Position numbers and translations under genes: made by a program | Assembly (NCBI RefSeq): GCF_016918735.1 | Contig: NZ_JAFFPR010000022.1 | Coordinates: forward strand, 62,001 to 126,000 | From: Leptospira abararensis | GTDB lineage: Bacteria > Spirochaetota > Leptospiria > Leptospirales > Leptospiraceae | Direction: 5' to 3' | DNA: 64,000 bases | The notes under the pieces: generated by a model | Told to the model about the DNA's origin: nothing | Seen by the model: only the letters and a program-made list of their open reading frames with translations | Database searches by the model: none | In this document: one piece after another, positions 18,885-29,439 of the stretch | Layout of the letters: each line of letters starts with the position of its first letter | Numbering within the stretch: position 1 is the stretch's first letter

Positions 18885-20885
18885 TTAGATTCGCGTAATT
18901 GTAAACCGCTTCGTAATAGAACGCAAAGTCTCTGCTGCATGAGATAAACTTTTAGAAGAAGAAGCAACTAGGTCAGAGCCTGTGGCAATGTGCATAGTTT
19001 CATTATTGATACCAACGACAGACTGGGAAATCTGTTCGATAGCCCGCTTTTGTTCATCAATGGCCCCACGAATGGACTCCGATTCACGACCTACTTCAGC
19101 GGAGCGTTCATCCACTTCCTGGTTGTAATTCAGTTGGGATTTGGTAGCTTCCGAGAGACGTTTCATCACACTTTCCACTTCGGCAATGTCTCGGATGATG
19201 AGATTCAGGAGGTCCACGGAAGAACGAATGCCTTTGGCTCCCTCCTCCAATTCCTTGCTGTTCTTTCCAATCATATCCTCAATGGCTTGGATGGAATGGG
19301 CGGTTTTGTCGGAAAGTTTGGAGATCTCTTCGGCAACAATGGCAAACCCGCGCCCTGCCTCCCCTGCTCTTGCTGCTTCAATGGCAGCATTGAGGGCAAG
19401 TAAACTGGTTTGGTCCGAGATTTCATCGATGATCCCAATGACCTCTTTCATTTCAGACGAAGATTCCAAGATAACACCAATCACGTCCTTCATTTGGTTT
19501 AAGGACTCACCACCGAGTTTGGCTTGTTTGGTAATGTTTTCTGTATTGGCAAGGGCTGCCTTAGTATCCTTTTCGATTTGGATGGCCCCTTTGGAGAGTT
19601 CTAAAATCTTTTGATTAAATTCAAGGATGTTGTCGTGTTGTTTGACAGTGGAGGTCGCCGTGGTTTCCATACTGGCCGCCACTTCTTCTGTGGTGGCTGA
19701 GATCTCCTCTGCCGAGGCAGCCGTTCCTTGTGCCATATCCGAAAAACTAGCAGAAGACTCACGGAGTCCCTCCGCCGATGATGCTATCTCTTCTGCTACA
19801 GACTGAATTTCTCCAAGAGAATTACGAATGCTTTTCACAAAACCATCCAGTGCCAAATTCATTTGTCCAATTTCATCATGATTGGTGAGAGTGAAAGATT
19901 CCGTTAAATCTCCAGCGGCCATCTTATCTAAAATCGCAACCGATGTTTCTAAAGGGAGTAGACGTTTTTTAAGAAATCGAAAGATTCCAAAAACAACAAG
20001 AGCTGTAATTAAAAACACAACCACAAGAGCCGTGATTGCCACTTGTATGAATCCAGAATTCATATCAGACTTAGGAAGCACCACGCCAATAATAGTATTC
20101 CACTCTTCTAGGCGTTTGATAAGAAAGGCAAAGTCTTTTCCATTTTCCGTATATTCAAAGTAAGCTCCATCTTTTGCTTCTAAGATGGGACGACCTTCTG
20201 GAATTTTACTTAAATCTAATTTTAGAATTTTGGATTTGTCGGGGCCTGCAAAGACAACTCCCTTGGTCGTGATGGCAGTTACATACCCATTGGCTCCCAC
20301 ATGGATTCCTTCTCCCATTCTTTTGGAAACTTGTTCCAAATTCAAAGCGATCCATAAAATTCCTACAAGCCGGCCATTATCTTCAATGGGAAAAGAAACC
20401 AAACTCACAGGCAAACCGGTGATAGGTGATTCTTGGACAGATCCTATTAAAAATTTCTTCTTTAGTGCAACAACAACATGGTCCCCTGTTTTTGATTCTT
20501 CCAACTGGTATCCTATGGAACGCGGGATTCCTGCAGCAAAGATTTTGGCATTTTGAATGGGCTCTGATAAAAAGATATTTTCGTATTCCCCATTCGCATC
20601 TTGCATCATACCAACGAGAAGATCGGTGGCAAATTTTGCCTTTCCGGATTGAAAGGATTCTACTATCTCTCTTTGTTTAGAAAGAAGTCCTGCAATTCGA
20701 AGTTGTGACTTATAATAATTGGAAAGTTCAGCACCGGCACTTTTGCCTGCGTTTTCCATTTCTCCTCGATAGACTTTAACAAGAAGCCCCCAATTTAAGT
20801 ACAAAATGAGAGTCGATACTACCACAGATAAAATGAGGATGGAAAGAAAGGTATAGAGGCCGAGGATGTATTTTAAACTTTTCAT
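18885..20885 (-). CDS. Methyl-accepting chemotaxis protein
   Basis: A 666-residue chemoreceptor. Helix 1 spans about residues 7-30, a dCache-like periplasmic domain follows (with [21 protein letters not shown] near its end), helix 2 is the run of [21 protein letters not shown], then a HAMP domain ([22 protein letters not shown]). The signalling hairpin is [37 protein letters not shown], given here only as the standard [19 protein letters not shown] core. I chose ATG 20885; the frame continues upstream to a TTG at 20960 but the extra 25 residues lack similarity to receptor starts. No che genes are adjacent, and the ligand is unknown. Confidence 0.88.
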   Translation of the reverse strand: MKSLKYILGLYTFLSILILSVVVSTLILYLNWGLLVKVYRGEMENAGKSAGAELSNYYKSQLRIAGLLSKQREIVESFQSGKAKFATDLLVGMMQDANGEYENIFLSEPIQNAKIFAAGIPRSIGYQLEESKTGDHVVVALKKKFLIGSVQESPITGLPVSLVSFPIEDNGRLVGILWIALNLEQVSKRMGEGIHVGANGYVTAITTKGVVFAGPDKSKILKLDLSKIPEGRPILEAKDGAYFEYTENGKDFAFLIKRLEEWNTIIGVVLPKSDMNSGFIQVAITALVVVFLITALVVFGIFRFLKKRLLPLETSVAILDKMAAGDLTESFTLTNHDEIGQMNLALDGFVKSIRNSLGEIQSVAEEIASSAEGLRESSASFSDMAQGTAASAEEISATTEEVAASMETTATSTVKQHDNILEFNQKILELSKGAIQIEKDTKAALANTENITKQAKLGGESLNQMKDVIGVILESSSEMKEVIGIIDEISDQTSLLALNAAIEAARAGEAGRGFAIVAEEISKLSDKTAHSIQAIEDMIGKNSKELEEGAKGIRSSVDLLNLIIRDIAEVESVMKRLSEATKSQLNYNQEVDERSAEVGRESESIRGAIDEQKRAIEQISQSVVGINNETMHIATGSDLVASSSKSLSHAAETLRSITKRFTITRI

Positions 20886-20890
20886 ATAGC

Positions 20891-20919
20891 ACCGTATGTG
20901 ACGTGTCATTACATACGGT
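20891..20919. promoter_or_regulatory. Inverted repeat just upstream of the chemoreceptor start
   Basis: ACCGTATGT (20891-20899) and ACATACGGT (20911-20919) are perfect 9-base arms around 11 bases. The repeat ends five bases before the chemoreceptor ATG. It could be an operator or an mRNA hairpin masking the initiation region, since no other ribosome site is visible. Confidence 0.5.
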
Positions 20920-20942
20920 TTTTTAGAAATGGAAAGGATTTC

Positions 20943-20960
20943 TTGGAAAAATATTTCCAA
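20943..20960. repeat. 18-bp inverted repeat in the chemoreceptor upstream region
   Basis: TTGGAAAAATATTTCCAA has perfect 7-base arms around a 4-base centre. It lies 57 bases upstream of the chemoreceptor ATG and could be a protein-binding site; function unknown. It is independent of the 20891-20919 repeat. Confidence 0.4.
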
Positions 20961-21052
20961 AATTTAAGGTTAATTGGGAATTAAGAATGGAGATCAGGTG
21001 TAAAAATTTAGTACAAGTCTCTATAAGTTCAAAACGGACTGTTCGCTAGGGC

Positions 21053-21095
21053 AAAAAAAAAGGCCCTGATTCTAACATCGAAGGGCCCTAAAAAC
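21053..21095 (-). terminator. Rho-independent terminator after the GT39 gene
   Basis: On the minus strand GGCCCT pairs with AGGGCC over a 14-base loop, followed immediately by nine T residues. It lies 24 bases past the glycosyltransferase stop and ends the rlmN - lipoprotein - GT39 operon. Confidence 0.85.
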
Positions 21096-21118
21096 CAGAC
21101 TTACACAATTTAGCCTAG

Positions 21119-22825
21119 TTATACTTTCGAATTTTTTGAAGATTTCCCCTGAATTTTTTTTAGCCAAACCAAAGAAATTTTCTTTGTGACTAGGCCCCTC
21201 GTCTCTTTTTTCAAGAAACCGACGGTCGGTGTGGCCACTTTGAAGGATTCACGCTCCAAAACGGGTTCAATACTGTATCCGGGCCCTGCCAGCTCTTGTA
21301 ATTGGCCGAGTTTTTCGGATGGTAGGATGAGAAGTCTCTCTGGTTTTTCTGTCCAAAGTTTCTCTAATTTATCCCGATCGTATACGTTTCTAAAGTTTCT
21401 TTCTGCATAAAAACCATAGGACCTTTTGGAATTGGACAACCAAAAGGTGTACACTACTGGTTCGTTTGGTTCTAGCTCCTTAATTTTTGCACCAAACTCT
21501 TTGGCTGGTTGGTAACTGGTGAGGAGAGGATAAAATCGAAGGCTAATGGCACTGAAAAACAAGGCAGCTCCCACAAGAGTGACAAGGACTTCCAATGGAA
21601 TGAGTTGGGCCGACAACATGATAAAAAGAATTCCAATGGCACCAAATACATAGTAGAGAATTCCTACATCAGCAACAAAAACAGGAATGAGAAAGTATCC
21701 GACTAAATACACAAGACCTGCAATTAAGAAAGAGGGTCGAAGGCGCTCCACACTGGAACGAAACAAACTTTCTTCCATGATCTTTCCAAAGTACAAGGCA
21801 GCTCCTGGCAACACCCAATAGGTATATTGAGGGAGGGGAAACCTGGAAAAAGAAATTAAGAATAAAAATAGAAAAACCCAAAACGGAATCACAAAATCGA
21901 TTTCTTTGTATTCGTTAGCGCGGATTTTACGAAGGATTTCTTTCCAACCTAGAGACTTGATATAGTTGTAAGTGCGAAATGCGATGTAGATAATCATCGG
22001 CACAACTCCACTAAAGAAAGCCCAAGAAAAGGATTTATAAAAGTAGAACGGATCAAACTTCACATCATACATTTCTTTGTAAAAACGACCGAAAGATTGG
22101 ATCCACAAAAAGAAAGAGGGGCCATAAGAGTTAAAACTTTTATAAAGTAAAACACACCAAAAGGCAGGAAGAGAAGCGAGGACAAAAATCCCTGTGGGAA
22201 CTCTCATCGATAATAACAACTTCCAATCCCTGCGAAAAAGAATGTCTCCCCCAATGGACAAAGCGGGAATCACAACAGAGATAGGACCTTTGGTGATAAA
22301 TCCCATAGACATCATCAGATACATTAAGTAAAAGAAGTTTGGATTTTTCTTTCTTCCTAAGTAGTAAAAATGATAAGTAAAAACCAAATAAGCAGTTAGA
22401 TACACATCAATTTTTGGATCCACAATCATGGCATAAAAACCAGGAGCTAGTAGATAAGCAAAAGATGCCAAATAACCTTGCCTTTCCTTTCCCCCTGTTA
22501 AAATGGTGATGCGGTAGATTGAGAAAACAGAAAGTAAACTAAGTAAAATCGCAGGAATTCTAAACGCAATATTACTAATTCCAAATAGAGAAAAGGATGT
22601 GGCGATTGTCCAAAAAGTAAGGATGGGTTTGTCTAGGTAACGCCTGCCATTATCGAACAAAGTAAAGAAATCACCAGATAACACTAGTTCACGGCTGATA
22701 CTCGCATACTGAGAGCTATCAATATCAATCACATCCAAAGGAAGTGTGAATAAAACCGGAAGGGATGCGATCAGTAATAGAATTCGATAAAAAATTCTTT
22801 CGGAGGGTTTCAATGTGTCTTTCAT
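21119..22825 (-). CDS. GT39/ArnT-type membrane glycosyltransferase
   Basis: A 568-residue polyprenyl-phosphate-sugar-dependent glycosyltransferase with about eleven membrane helices. The first loop holds DVIDIDSSQYASISRELV, the acidic site of the PMT/ArnT (GT39/GT83) fold, and YLDKPILTFW matches the KPP-like motif after it. A soluble periplasmic C-terminal domain ends the protein. It would move a sugar from a lipid carrier to lipid A, protein or another acceptor; the acceptor cannot be read. ATG 22825 overlaps the preceding stop as ATGA; an upstream in-frame start at 22852 is less likely. Confidence 0.82.
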   Translation of the reverse strand: MKDTLKPSERIFYRILLLIASLPVLFTLPLDVIDIDSSQYASISRELVLSGDFFTLFDNGRRYLDKPILTFWTIATSFSLFGISNIAFRIPAILLSLLSVFSIYRITILTGGKERQGYLASFAYLLAPGFYAMIVDPKIDVYLTAYLVFTYHFYYLGRKKNPNFFYLMYLMMSMGFITKGPISVVIPALSIGGDILFRRDWKLLLSMRVPTGIFVLASLPAFWCVLLYKSFNSYGPSFFLWIQSFGRFYKEMYDVKFDPFYFYKSFSWAFFSGVVPMIIYIAFRTYNYIKSLGWKEILRKIRANEYKEIDFVIPFWVFLFLFLISFSRFPLPQYTYWVLPGAALYFGKIMEESLFRSSVERLRPSFLIAGLVYLVGYFLIPVFVADVGILYYVFGAIGILFIMLSAQLIPLEVLVTLVGAALFFSAISLRFYPLLTSYQPAKEFGAKIKELEPNEPVVYTFWLSNSKRSYGFYAERNFRNVYDRDKLEKLWTEKPERLLILPSEKLGQLQELAGPGYSIEPVLERESFKVATPTVGFLKKETRGLVTKKISLVWLKKIQGKSSKNSKV

Positions 22826-23106
22826 TCTAAAGCACCAATTTGTAGGAGGCATTGCCCAAATCCTTTACATGAATTGGGTTCTTGGTCATAACATTGGAGG
22901 ATATCGCTATTGTGTGTAGTACATCCATCCATACATTGGATTCGGCCTGTGCGTTTGACATCCGGTGCCAGGGTGAGTTTTAGTTCTTCCTCAGTACAAG
23001 TGACAAATACTTCGCAAGCTGCTTGGCATTTTTTTTCTACGATATCTTGGCAATTCAGAAAAAAGACAGCTATCGCAAGAGTTAAGATCCATTTACCGTG
23101 TTTCAC
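22822..23106 (-). CDS. Small Cys-rich lipoprotein
   Basis: A 94-residue exported protein. The signal ends VFFLNC, so Cys19 is probably lipidated. The mature chain carries eight more Cys in patterns (CQAAC, CTEE, CMDGC, CYDQ, CKGFGQC) suggesting several disulfides. The family is unknown to me; similar short Cys-rich lipoproteins occur in Leptospira. It overlaps rlmN upstream by 14 bases and the glycosyltransferase downstream by four, so it is tightly co-translated with both. Confidence 0.72.
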   Translation of the reverse strand: MKHGKWILTLAIAVFFLNCQDIVEKKCQAACEVFVTCTEEELKLTLAPDVKRTGRIQCMDGCTTHNSDILQCYDQEPNSCKGFGQCLLQIGALE

Positions 23107-24151
23107 TTCGAATTCCTTTGAGTGCTAACATTCCGCAAGCACCGTTGATGTCCCGACCAGGACTTCTTCGGTTGAGAATGGGAGCTGTGGTTTTAGCTTT
23201 TAAATGCATAACAAAATCTTTGACTTCATCGTCTGTGGGTCTACGCCATCCGGTAAAATCGGTATTGAGTGGGATCACATTGATTTTACACTTATTGACA
23301 CTACGTGCAATTTTTGCGAGTCGTTCCGCATTGTCACGACCCATGTTCACATCGGGGATCATGACATATTCAAAAGTAATGGCACGGTCTAGTTCTTTTG
23401 TGAATCGTTTCGCTGATTCCACTAGTTTATCTAACGGATGTTTGTCGTTTACATCCATAATCGAAGAACGGGAATTGGGATTAGGATGATTCAGAGAAAT
23501 CGCAAAATTAAACGGTTCTTTGTTTTCGATAAATCGATTGATGCCTGTTGTCACACCAGCAGTAGAGATCGTGATTCGAAGGGCTCCAAGACCAAAACCT
23601 TCCTGGTCACGAAGTATATGAGCGGCCTTCATCACCGAAAAATAATTGTGCATGGGTTCGCCCATTCCCATAAAAACGATATTTGTGGCACGGTCTCCGA
23701 CAAGGCGTTCCACTTGCAAAATTTGGTCGAGGATTTGCCAAGTATGCAGGTTGCCCTTATATTCCAAAAGCCCAGTGGCACAGAATTTACAATTGAGAGT
23801 ACATCCAATTTGAGATGAAATACAAATGGTTTTACGGCCACCATCCCCCGAGGGAATCCAGACGGCTTCGATCTCTTTGTTTTCGCCTACGTAAAAAGTA
23901 AATTTGCGGGTTCCGTCTTCTTTGGATGCTAAGTCCCTTCCGAGTTCGATTTCAGGAAAAGATGTATGTTGTTTTAATTTTTCGCGGGCTTCTTTGGACA
24001 GGGTGGTGAACTGGTCTAAGTTCGTATAACGACTCTTATAAATCCCTGTATAAATTTGTGCCGCTCGGTATTTTTCCAGACCTAAGGAAACACATAACTC
24101 TTCTAGTTCTTTTTTGGTTTTCCCTTTGAGAACCGTTATTTCCTCTTTCAT
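23093..24151 (-). CDS. rlmN: Dual-specificity 23S rRNA/tRNA adenine C2-methyltransferase RlmN
   Basis: A radical-SAM enzyme methylating A2503 of 23S rRNA and A37 of some tRNAs. The SAM/iron-sulfur motif is [23 protein letters not shown] follows, and the C-terminal ING ACG (Cys that forms the covalent intermediate) is present. Length (352 residues) is normal. I prefer ATG 24151, with GGTGGA about 14 bases upstream; the frame also opens at TTG 24178. It leads a three-gene operon with the Cys-rich lipoprotein and the GT39 enzyme, an association that seems positional rather than functional. Confidence 0.9.
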   Translation of the reverse strand: MKEEITVLKGKTKKELEELCVSLGLEKYRAAQIYTGIYKSRYTNLDQFTTLSKEAREKLKQHTSFPEIELGRDLASKEDGTRKFTFYVGENKEIEAVWIPSGDGGRKTICISSQIGCTLNCKFCATGLLEYKGNLHTWQILDQILQVERLVGDRATNIVFMGMGEPMHNYFSVMKAAHILRDQEGFGLGALRITISTAGVTTGINRFIENKEPFNFAISLNHPNPNSRSSIMDVNDKHPLDKLVESAKRFTKELDRAITFEYVMIPDVNMGRDNAERLAKIARSVNKCKINVIPLNTDFTGWRRPTDDEVKDFVMHLKAKTTAPILNRRSPGRDINGACGMLALKGIRSETR

Positions 24152-24365
24152 TTGTTTGGATTTTCCACCTTTAGCCAATCTTTTCTACGCCCCCCGTAGG
24201 GACAAGAATTTCCGGCAATTCTCTAATTCATACTCTAGAATCGGCTTCAGAACAAGTCTAAAATTGGAATCTGGTCCCCTTCTCAGTGAAATTACTGCAG
24301 CCAAATGGACATTGACTTACATACATTGATTCAAAAGCCTAGTATCTAGTGAGGAAAAATTACGA

Positions 24366-25685
24366 ATGAATAGCGACGCCTTTATGGAATATGCCTTTAT
24401 CGTCATGGTCGCGCTGATAGGAATCGAAATCTTCGTTTCCTACATCAAAGGAAAACAATATTACCGATTGAACGTTCTCATCGCCGATGTGAGTACAGGT
24501 GTGATTTTTGCATTGATTGGAGTGGTCATCCTCCTTGGTGCCTTGTATGTCTACGACCAAGTGGAAACAAACTTTTCACTCTCCGCTCTTGGATACAATT
24601 TCTTTCCATTGGAAAGCCCATTTCGTTTTTCGCCAAGTTTTTCTGTGAATTGGTATGCTCTCGGAGCTTGGGGTTTTGCAGTTGTCTTTGCTGATTTTAT
24701 CTATTACTGGTTCCATAGACATTGCCATGAAATCAATTTGTTTTGGGCCACCCATGTCACCCACCACTCCACACAAGAAATGAATTTATCTGTTGCCTTT
24801 CGAGGGAATGGACTACAAAGAATATTCGAATATATTTATTTTCTTTCGATGGCCCTCCTCGGAATTCCTTGGCCGATGTTTTTACTCAGCCACAGAATTC
24901 TAAAAGTTTACCAATTTGTGGTCCACACTCGTTTTGTTGGGAAGTTAGGATTTTTAGAAGAGTTTATGGTGACTCCCTCCAACCACCGAGTCCACCATGG
25001 AATCCAACCAAAGTACATTGACCGCAACCACGGGGGAATCTTTATCATTTGGGATCGTATGTTTGGATCTTTTGAATGGGAAGAAGAAGAACCGATCTAT
25101 GGTCTAACAAAACCCGTGAATTCTTTCAACCCGATCACGGTAAACCTACATGTATTCAAAGATATGTTCTTTCAAATTTTGAAATGTAAATCTTTGGGTG
25201 ATGTTTTTAAAACCATCTTTGGACCTCCAGGATGGAAACCCAATTACCTAGTCACAAGTGCAGATGCAGCTCCCGAACCAGACAAAGTGGTTAAGTATGA
25301 TCCAAAACCACCTATGGGTGTGATGATTTATGTTGCTCTCCAAGCGGCAGTACTTATGGCTGTGGGCCTTGTCATTTGGAAGGTAGCAAAAATCAATTTG
25401 GAAAAAGATATGCTAACTCTTGGAATTCTATCAATTGTGATCGTTTTTAGTTTGTTTTCCATAGATCGAACGATGGAGATGAAACGTTGGTCCAGAAGAA
25501 CGGAAGTGGTTCGTAATGTTCTCTTTATCCTAGCTTTTGTGGCCGCTCTTGTTTACTCCAATATTCCGAATATTGAAATTTTTGCCATTCCACTGATTGG
25601 CCTCTCGTTTGTGTCCTTAGTATGGATTGTCATCAAACGAAAGACCTTTTTTGATTTGAGTAATATTTCTAATACTTGGTATTAG
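24366..25685 (+). CDS. Sterol desaturase / fatty acid hydroxylase family membrane protein
   Basis: A 439-residue membrane di-iron enzyme. The three histidine clusters are complete: HRHCH, HVTHH and, later, HRVHH, with further H in NHGG. N-terminal helices span about residues 10-60 and 80-105; three more helices close the C-terminus, an extension beyond the usual ~280 residues. It resembles alkylglycerol-monooxygenase-type members. It would hydroxylate or desaturate a lipid with O2. GAGG 13 bases before ATG 24366 is the probable ribosome site. The gap 24152-24365 to rlmN is a divergent promoter region in which I see no clear signal. Confidence 0.85.
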   Translation: MNSDAFMEYAFIVMVALIGIEIFVSYIKGKQYYRLNVLIADVSTGVIFALIGVVILLGALYVYDQVETNFSLSALGYNFFPLESPFRFSPSFSVNWYALGAWGFAVVFADFIYYWFHRHCHEINLFWATHVTHHSTQEMNLSVAFRGNGLQRIFEYIYFLSMALLGIPWPMFLLSHRILKVYQFVVHTRFVGKLGFLEEFMVTPSNHRVHHGIQPKYIDRNHGGIFIIWDRMFGSFEWEEEEPIYGLTKPVNSFNPITVNLHVFKDMFFQILKCKSLGDVFKTIFGPPGWKPNYLVTSADAAPEPDKVVKYDPKPPMGVMIYVALQAAVLMAVGLVIWKVAKINLEKDMLTLGILSIVIVFSLFSIDRTMEMKRWSRRTEVVRNVLFILAFVAALVYSNIPNIEIFAIPLIGLSFVSLVWIVIKRKTFFDLSNISNTWY

Positions 25686-27663
25686 ATTTAATTTGTTTTA
25701 GAACGGACTCCGAAGGGAACAAATGGTTCGACTTCAGGAGTTCGTCTCCTAAATTTAAAAAAGCTTTCGTTTTATCCCCATGTTTTTTGCATAAATTGAT
25801 ATCCTTATAACAAAGTCCAATATCCACAAACGGTGGTTTGATGGTCTTTGTTTCTCCTTGGCCCCCGGAAACCGACTGGTAATACAAAAAATCATCCTCA
25901 ATCCATCCAAAGATATTCCCATACGCAAAATAAGCAGACTGTCCTTTTACTTTTCGTAAGTCCCGACCCATTACACTAAAATAAACTTCCCTTTCCATAA
26001 ATCCAAGGATGGTCGGAATTAAATCGAGTTGAGAGGTGATGTCTTCGCGAAGTTCCGGTTTAATTTTCCCAGGTGCATAAATCAAGAGTGGAACACTACG
26101 GTCTTCGTAATAGTTGAGAAACCGGTGGTGGCTATGGTCAGAAACAAAAAAGAAAATGGTGTCCTTAAAATAAGGGGATTTTTTTGCTTTTTCCATATAT
26201 TCATTCAATGCAAAGTCCGCATAGTGAAGGACATTTAAGTATTCGCTGTCTTGCGTGGTCGATTCAAACAAACGATACTTTTCATCGGGAACTTTATAAG
26301 GATAGTGAGTGGTTCCTGTATGGATGACAGAGACAATCGGTTTTTCTGGTTTCACTAGAAGGAGTTTTTTATGCATCGCATCGAGTGAGGCTTCGTCCAA
26401 ATAACTCCATGGACCCGTTTTGTATTCAGGAACTTTTTCTAATTCGCTCTTGCCGACAAGAGTATCAAAACCCCAATGGTACATGATACTTCCCTTATTG
26501 TTAAAACTGAGATCGGTTCCCGTTACAAAAAGAGTTTCATAACCAATGGTTTTTGCAATATTACCAAGGCCTGAAAAACGATTCAGGATTTGTGGTGTGC
26601 GAACCGCCGTTAGCCCTGGCCTATCGGGAATTCCTCCCATAAGGGCCATAAGACCGTTGGTCGTTCGTCCCCCACTGGCAAAAAAATTCTTAAAGAACAT
26701 CCCTTGGCGGATGAGTTGGTTGAAATAAGGTGTGACAACTTTTCCATCTACCTTACCCGTTCCAATGATATCGATGAACTTCCCCGTCCAACCCTCTAAC
26801 ACAATCACAACGATATGTGGCAAAGGTTTACTAGTTGCGACTGTGGTTTTTCGAAGTAAAGGATACTCTTCGCTAACAAAGTTGGATCCCGAATAGGCCA
26901 CTTCCTTTTGGACAATCACGCTAGCATCGGCAAGTTTCATATAATGACGATCGTCGACTTTCGTCATCTTTAAGTCAGTGATCACTGTAAATCCGGGATT
27001 TAAAACCAAGTCATTGATGATGGTTTCTTTGGTAATGATGGCGTCACTTGTCCGAAGCGGACTTGTTTGGATGCCTCCACGGATCCCAAGAACTAAAAGG
27101 GCCAAAACCACAAGGAACTGTAAGCCAGCCCATTTGTAGTGTAAATTGACATGGGAATAAGGAAACTTAGATTGGATTTTATATATTCCAAAACTAATTC
27201 CTCCGATGACAAAAAGTCCTAACAAAAACAAAATAGGATTTTGGGAAAAGGCAGAACCCACAAGGGGTAACATCTCAAAACCAAGGTAAGCAAAAGCCTC
27301 ATACCCTAAATGTTTGTTTCCATTCTCATAATAAATCAAATCGGCAATGAGAAGGAAAAGTAGCAGGATAATCAAAATGACGGGAAAGGTTCTCCACACT
27401 GCCCTGTAAATTCGGTTGCGATTGAGAAAGTGTAAAGAAGAATACAATAAACTCACACCAAGTAACACGCATAAGACGGAAATATCAAACCTAGCACCTT
27501 TTAAAAATGCCTTTAAAATGATCCAAGTTGATTTGTCATGGATTCGATAAGAATACATGGCAAAAAAGCAGGCCCGGTAGATGGTAAGAAATACAATCCC
27601 AAGGCCAGCGAGTAGTAAGTGAAACCGAATGTAAAACGGCAATTTAGAAAATAGTTTTTTCAT
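25669..27663 (-). CDS. LtaS-like sulfatase-fold phosphotransferase
   Basis: A 664-residue protein with five N-terminal membrane helices and an extracytoplasmic sulfatase-fold domain from about residue 280. The metal site is seen in VIVLEGWTG (Glu), the nucleophile Thr in GGRTTNGLMAL, and the Asp-His pair in FFVSDHSHH. The family includes lipoteichoic-acid synthases and phosphoethanolamine or phosphoglycerol transferases. A diderm spirochaete has no lipoteichoic acid, so transfer of a phospho-alcohol head group to an envelope glycan or lipid is the more reasonable inference. Its 3' end overlaps the convergent desaturase gene by 17 bases. Confidence 0.82.
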   Translation of the reverse strand: MKKLFSKLPFYIRFHLLLAGLGIVFLTIYRACFFAMYSYRIHDKSTWIILKAFLKGARFDISVLCVLLGVSLLYSSLHFLNRNRIYRAVWRTFPVILIILLLFLLIADLIYYENGNKHLGYEAFAYLGFEMLPLVGSAFSQNPILFLLGLFVIGGISFGIYKIQSKFPYSHVNLHYKWAGLQFLVVLALLVLGIRGGIQTSPLRTSDAIITKETIINDLVLNPGFTVITDLKMTKVDDRHYMKLADASVIVQKEVAYSGSNFVSEEYPLLRKTTVATSKPLPHIVVIVLEGWTGKFIDIIGTGKVDGKVVTPYFNQLIRQGMFFKNFFASGGRTTNGLMALMGGIPDRPGLTAVRTPQILNRFSGLGNIAKTIGYETLFVTGTDLSFNNKGSIMYHWGFDTLVGKSELEKVPEYKTGPWSYLDEASLDAMHKKLLLVKPEKPIVSVIHTGTTHYPYKVPDEKYRLFESTTQDSEYLNVLHYADFALNEYMEKAKKSPYFKDTIFFFVSDHSHHRFLNYYEDRSVPLLIYAPGKIKPELREDITSQLDLIPTILGFMEREVYFSVMGRDLRKVKGQSAYFAYGNIFGWIEDDFLYYQSVSGGQGETKTIKPPFVDIGLCYKDINLCKKHGDKTKAFLNLGDELLKSNHLFPSESVLKQIKSNTKY

Positions 27664-27730
27664 AAATAAAAATTAAGTAACTTCCGTAAGACTAAAAAAG
27701 TGATCAACTGATCTTTGACTGTTCCAATGA

Positions 27731-28966
27731 TTATGGTTTTACCATTTTGTAAATGGTTCCCGATTGGTAGTCTGCTACAAAGATTTCCCCATCATTGTCC
27801 TGTCCAAAGGTCGGGATGAGAAGGTTCCATTTCCCAAGAGCAAAGGTTTCTGTAATCCTTGTATTTTCTCCCGGCTTGGGAACAGGAATGGCCCAAATTT
27901 TTCCTTGGATAAAATCTCCAAAAACATACATTCCTTTCAAACTAGGAATGGCAGTTCCTGTATATACATACCCACCAGTGATGGATTGGCCTTCTTCTCT
28001 TCCATATTCATAAAAAGGAGGTTGGTAAAGCGCCGTATTACAACCGTCAGTAAAACAATGGAATCCTTCTGTTTGGTTCCAACCGTAGTTTTTTCCTGAA
28101 AGGATGATATCTACTTCTTCATAGGCATCTTGGCCTACGTCCGCCACAAGCAAACGTCCGTCAGGTGAAAAACTCATCCTCCAAGGATTCCGAATTCCAT
28201 AAGCAAAAGTTTCTGGGGCGAAACCGGCTTTTCCCACAAAGGGATTATCCGTAGGAATGGAATATGGTTTTTTCGACTGGGTGTCTGGGGATACAGAGAT
28301 TCTTAAAATGGAACCAAGTAAGGTATTTGGATTTTGTCCGTTGTTCTTTGGATCCGCTCTCCAACCACCATCTCCAAGTCCAATGTATAAATGTCCATCT
28401 AGACCAAATGCCAACTGTCCTCCATTGTGGTTGGGATAAGGCTGCTCCACTTGCAATAACACGCGTTCGCTTACGAGTTTCATGGTATCGTAACTGGTCG
28501 GGTTTTCTACAACCCATTCAGAAACAATGGTGATGTCTTTACTGGCAATGGACTTTACATAATTGGTATAGAGTTTCGGTTGTTTGGGAAATTGCGGATG
28601 GAAGCTTAGACCAAGAAGACCTTCTTCGCTATCGGTAATGACGGGAAATTTGGCAAGCACTCGACTTGTCTTTTTTTCTCTATCAAAAAGGATGAGGTTT
28701 CCTGCTTTTTCCAGGGCAAAAAGAAAGGGTGTGTCCCCCGGTGGAAATTGGATGTCTGTAGGTTCTTTTACTTTCACCACTTCTTGTAAAGAGATGGCGA
28801 TTTGTTTGCGGTTAGCATCCACTCCGATAAACAAAGGTTTGGATCCGAGGACTTGGCCATCGGTTTCATACTTCTTATTGAAGTTTTTTAAAACAGTTCT
28901 GCCTAAATCGTCACAAGAAACAGAGACTGACAAAAGGGAAAATAAGACAAAGATTTGGATTTTCAT
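27731..28966 (-). CDS. PQQ-type glucose/sorbosone dehydrogenase lipoprotein
   Basis: A 411-residue secreted beta-propeller protein of the soluble aldose-sugar-dehydrogenase / HHIP-like family. The signal ends LLSVSVSC, giving a lipidated Cys. Family motifs are PYPNHNGGQLAFGLDGHLYIGLGDGG (its core), NGQNPNTLLGSILRI, YGIRNPWRMSFSPDG and ADVGQDAYEEVD. Oxidation of a sugar or sterol-like alcohol with PQQ is the family activity; whether this protein binds PQQ is not certain. I chose ATG 28966 because the signal peptide begins there; the frame is open to 29017. Confidence 0.8.
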   Translation of the reverse strand: MKIQIFVLFSLLSVSVSCDDLGRTVLKNFNKKYETDGQVLGSKPLFIGVDANRKQIAISLQEVVKVKEPTDIQFPPGDTPFLFALEKAGNLILFDREKKTSRVLAKFPVITDSEEGLLGLSFHPQFPKQPKLYTNYVKSIASKDITIVSEWVVENPTSYDTMKLVSERVLLQVEQPYPNHNGGQLAFGLDGHLYIGLGDGGWRADPKNNGQNPNTLLGSILRISVSPDTQSKKPYSIPTDNPFVGKAGFAPETFAYGIRNPWRMSFSPDGRLLVADVGQDAYEEVDIILSGKNYGWNQTEGFHCFTDGCNTALYQPPFYEYGREEGQSITGGYVYTGTAIPSLKGMYVFGDFIQGKIWAIPVPKPGENTRITETFALGKWNLLIPTFGQDNDGEIFVADYQSGTIYKMVKP

Positions 28967-29039
28967 AATACTTAAGGTTCCAGTCATAAGATAAATGGCT
29001 TGGATTTGTGTCCGCAATCAAAAAACTTTGGTGAGACCG

Positions 29040-29342
29040 ATGAAACTTTTTCGAATTCTTTGTATCCCGATCTTCCTTTACTTTGCTTATTTGCAATTGA
29101 ATGACCCAGACCCTTACCTCTGGTTCCCCATTTATGCTTTTGTGGCTGCCATTGCCCTAGCAGGATTTTACCGTAAGGTACCCAAGTTCGTTGGGTGGAT
29201 TCTGATTCCCATTTATTTAGGTTTAGCGGGATATTATTATACCCAAGCTCCCTACTTTGGGATGGAAGTGGAAGAAGTCAGAGAATATTTAGGACTATTC
29301 ATTGCGAGTGGTGCAGTGGCAGTTCTTGTTTTTAAAAAGTAG
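29040..29342 (+). CDS. TMEM220-family membrane protein
   Basis: A 100-residue protein with three to four membrane helices. LYFAYLQLNDPDPYLWFPIYAF is the conserved core of the TMEM220 family (its heart is QLNDPDPYLW). Function is unknown across the family. ATG 29040 has GGTGAG seven bases upstream; an earlier ATG at 28995 is in frame but adds an unlikely start. It diverges from the sugar dehydrogenase gene, 73 bases between starts. Confidence 0.78.
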   Translation: MKLFRILCIPIFLYFAYLQLNDPDPYLWFPIYAFVAAIALAGFYRKVPKFVGWILIPIYLGLAGYYYTQAPYFGMEVEEVREYLGLFIASGAVAVLVFKK

Positions 29343-29439
29343 AAACTCAATCGATTTCAGTCATCGATAAAGAGTCTTTAGAAACTAATTTGACTAAAAA
29401 AAGAATTCAAAGTAAAAGAAATCTGAGAAGAGAATGAGT

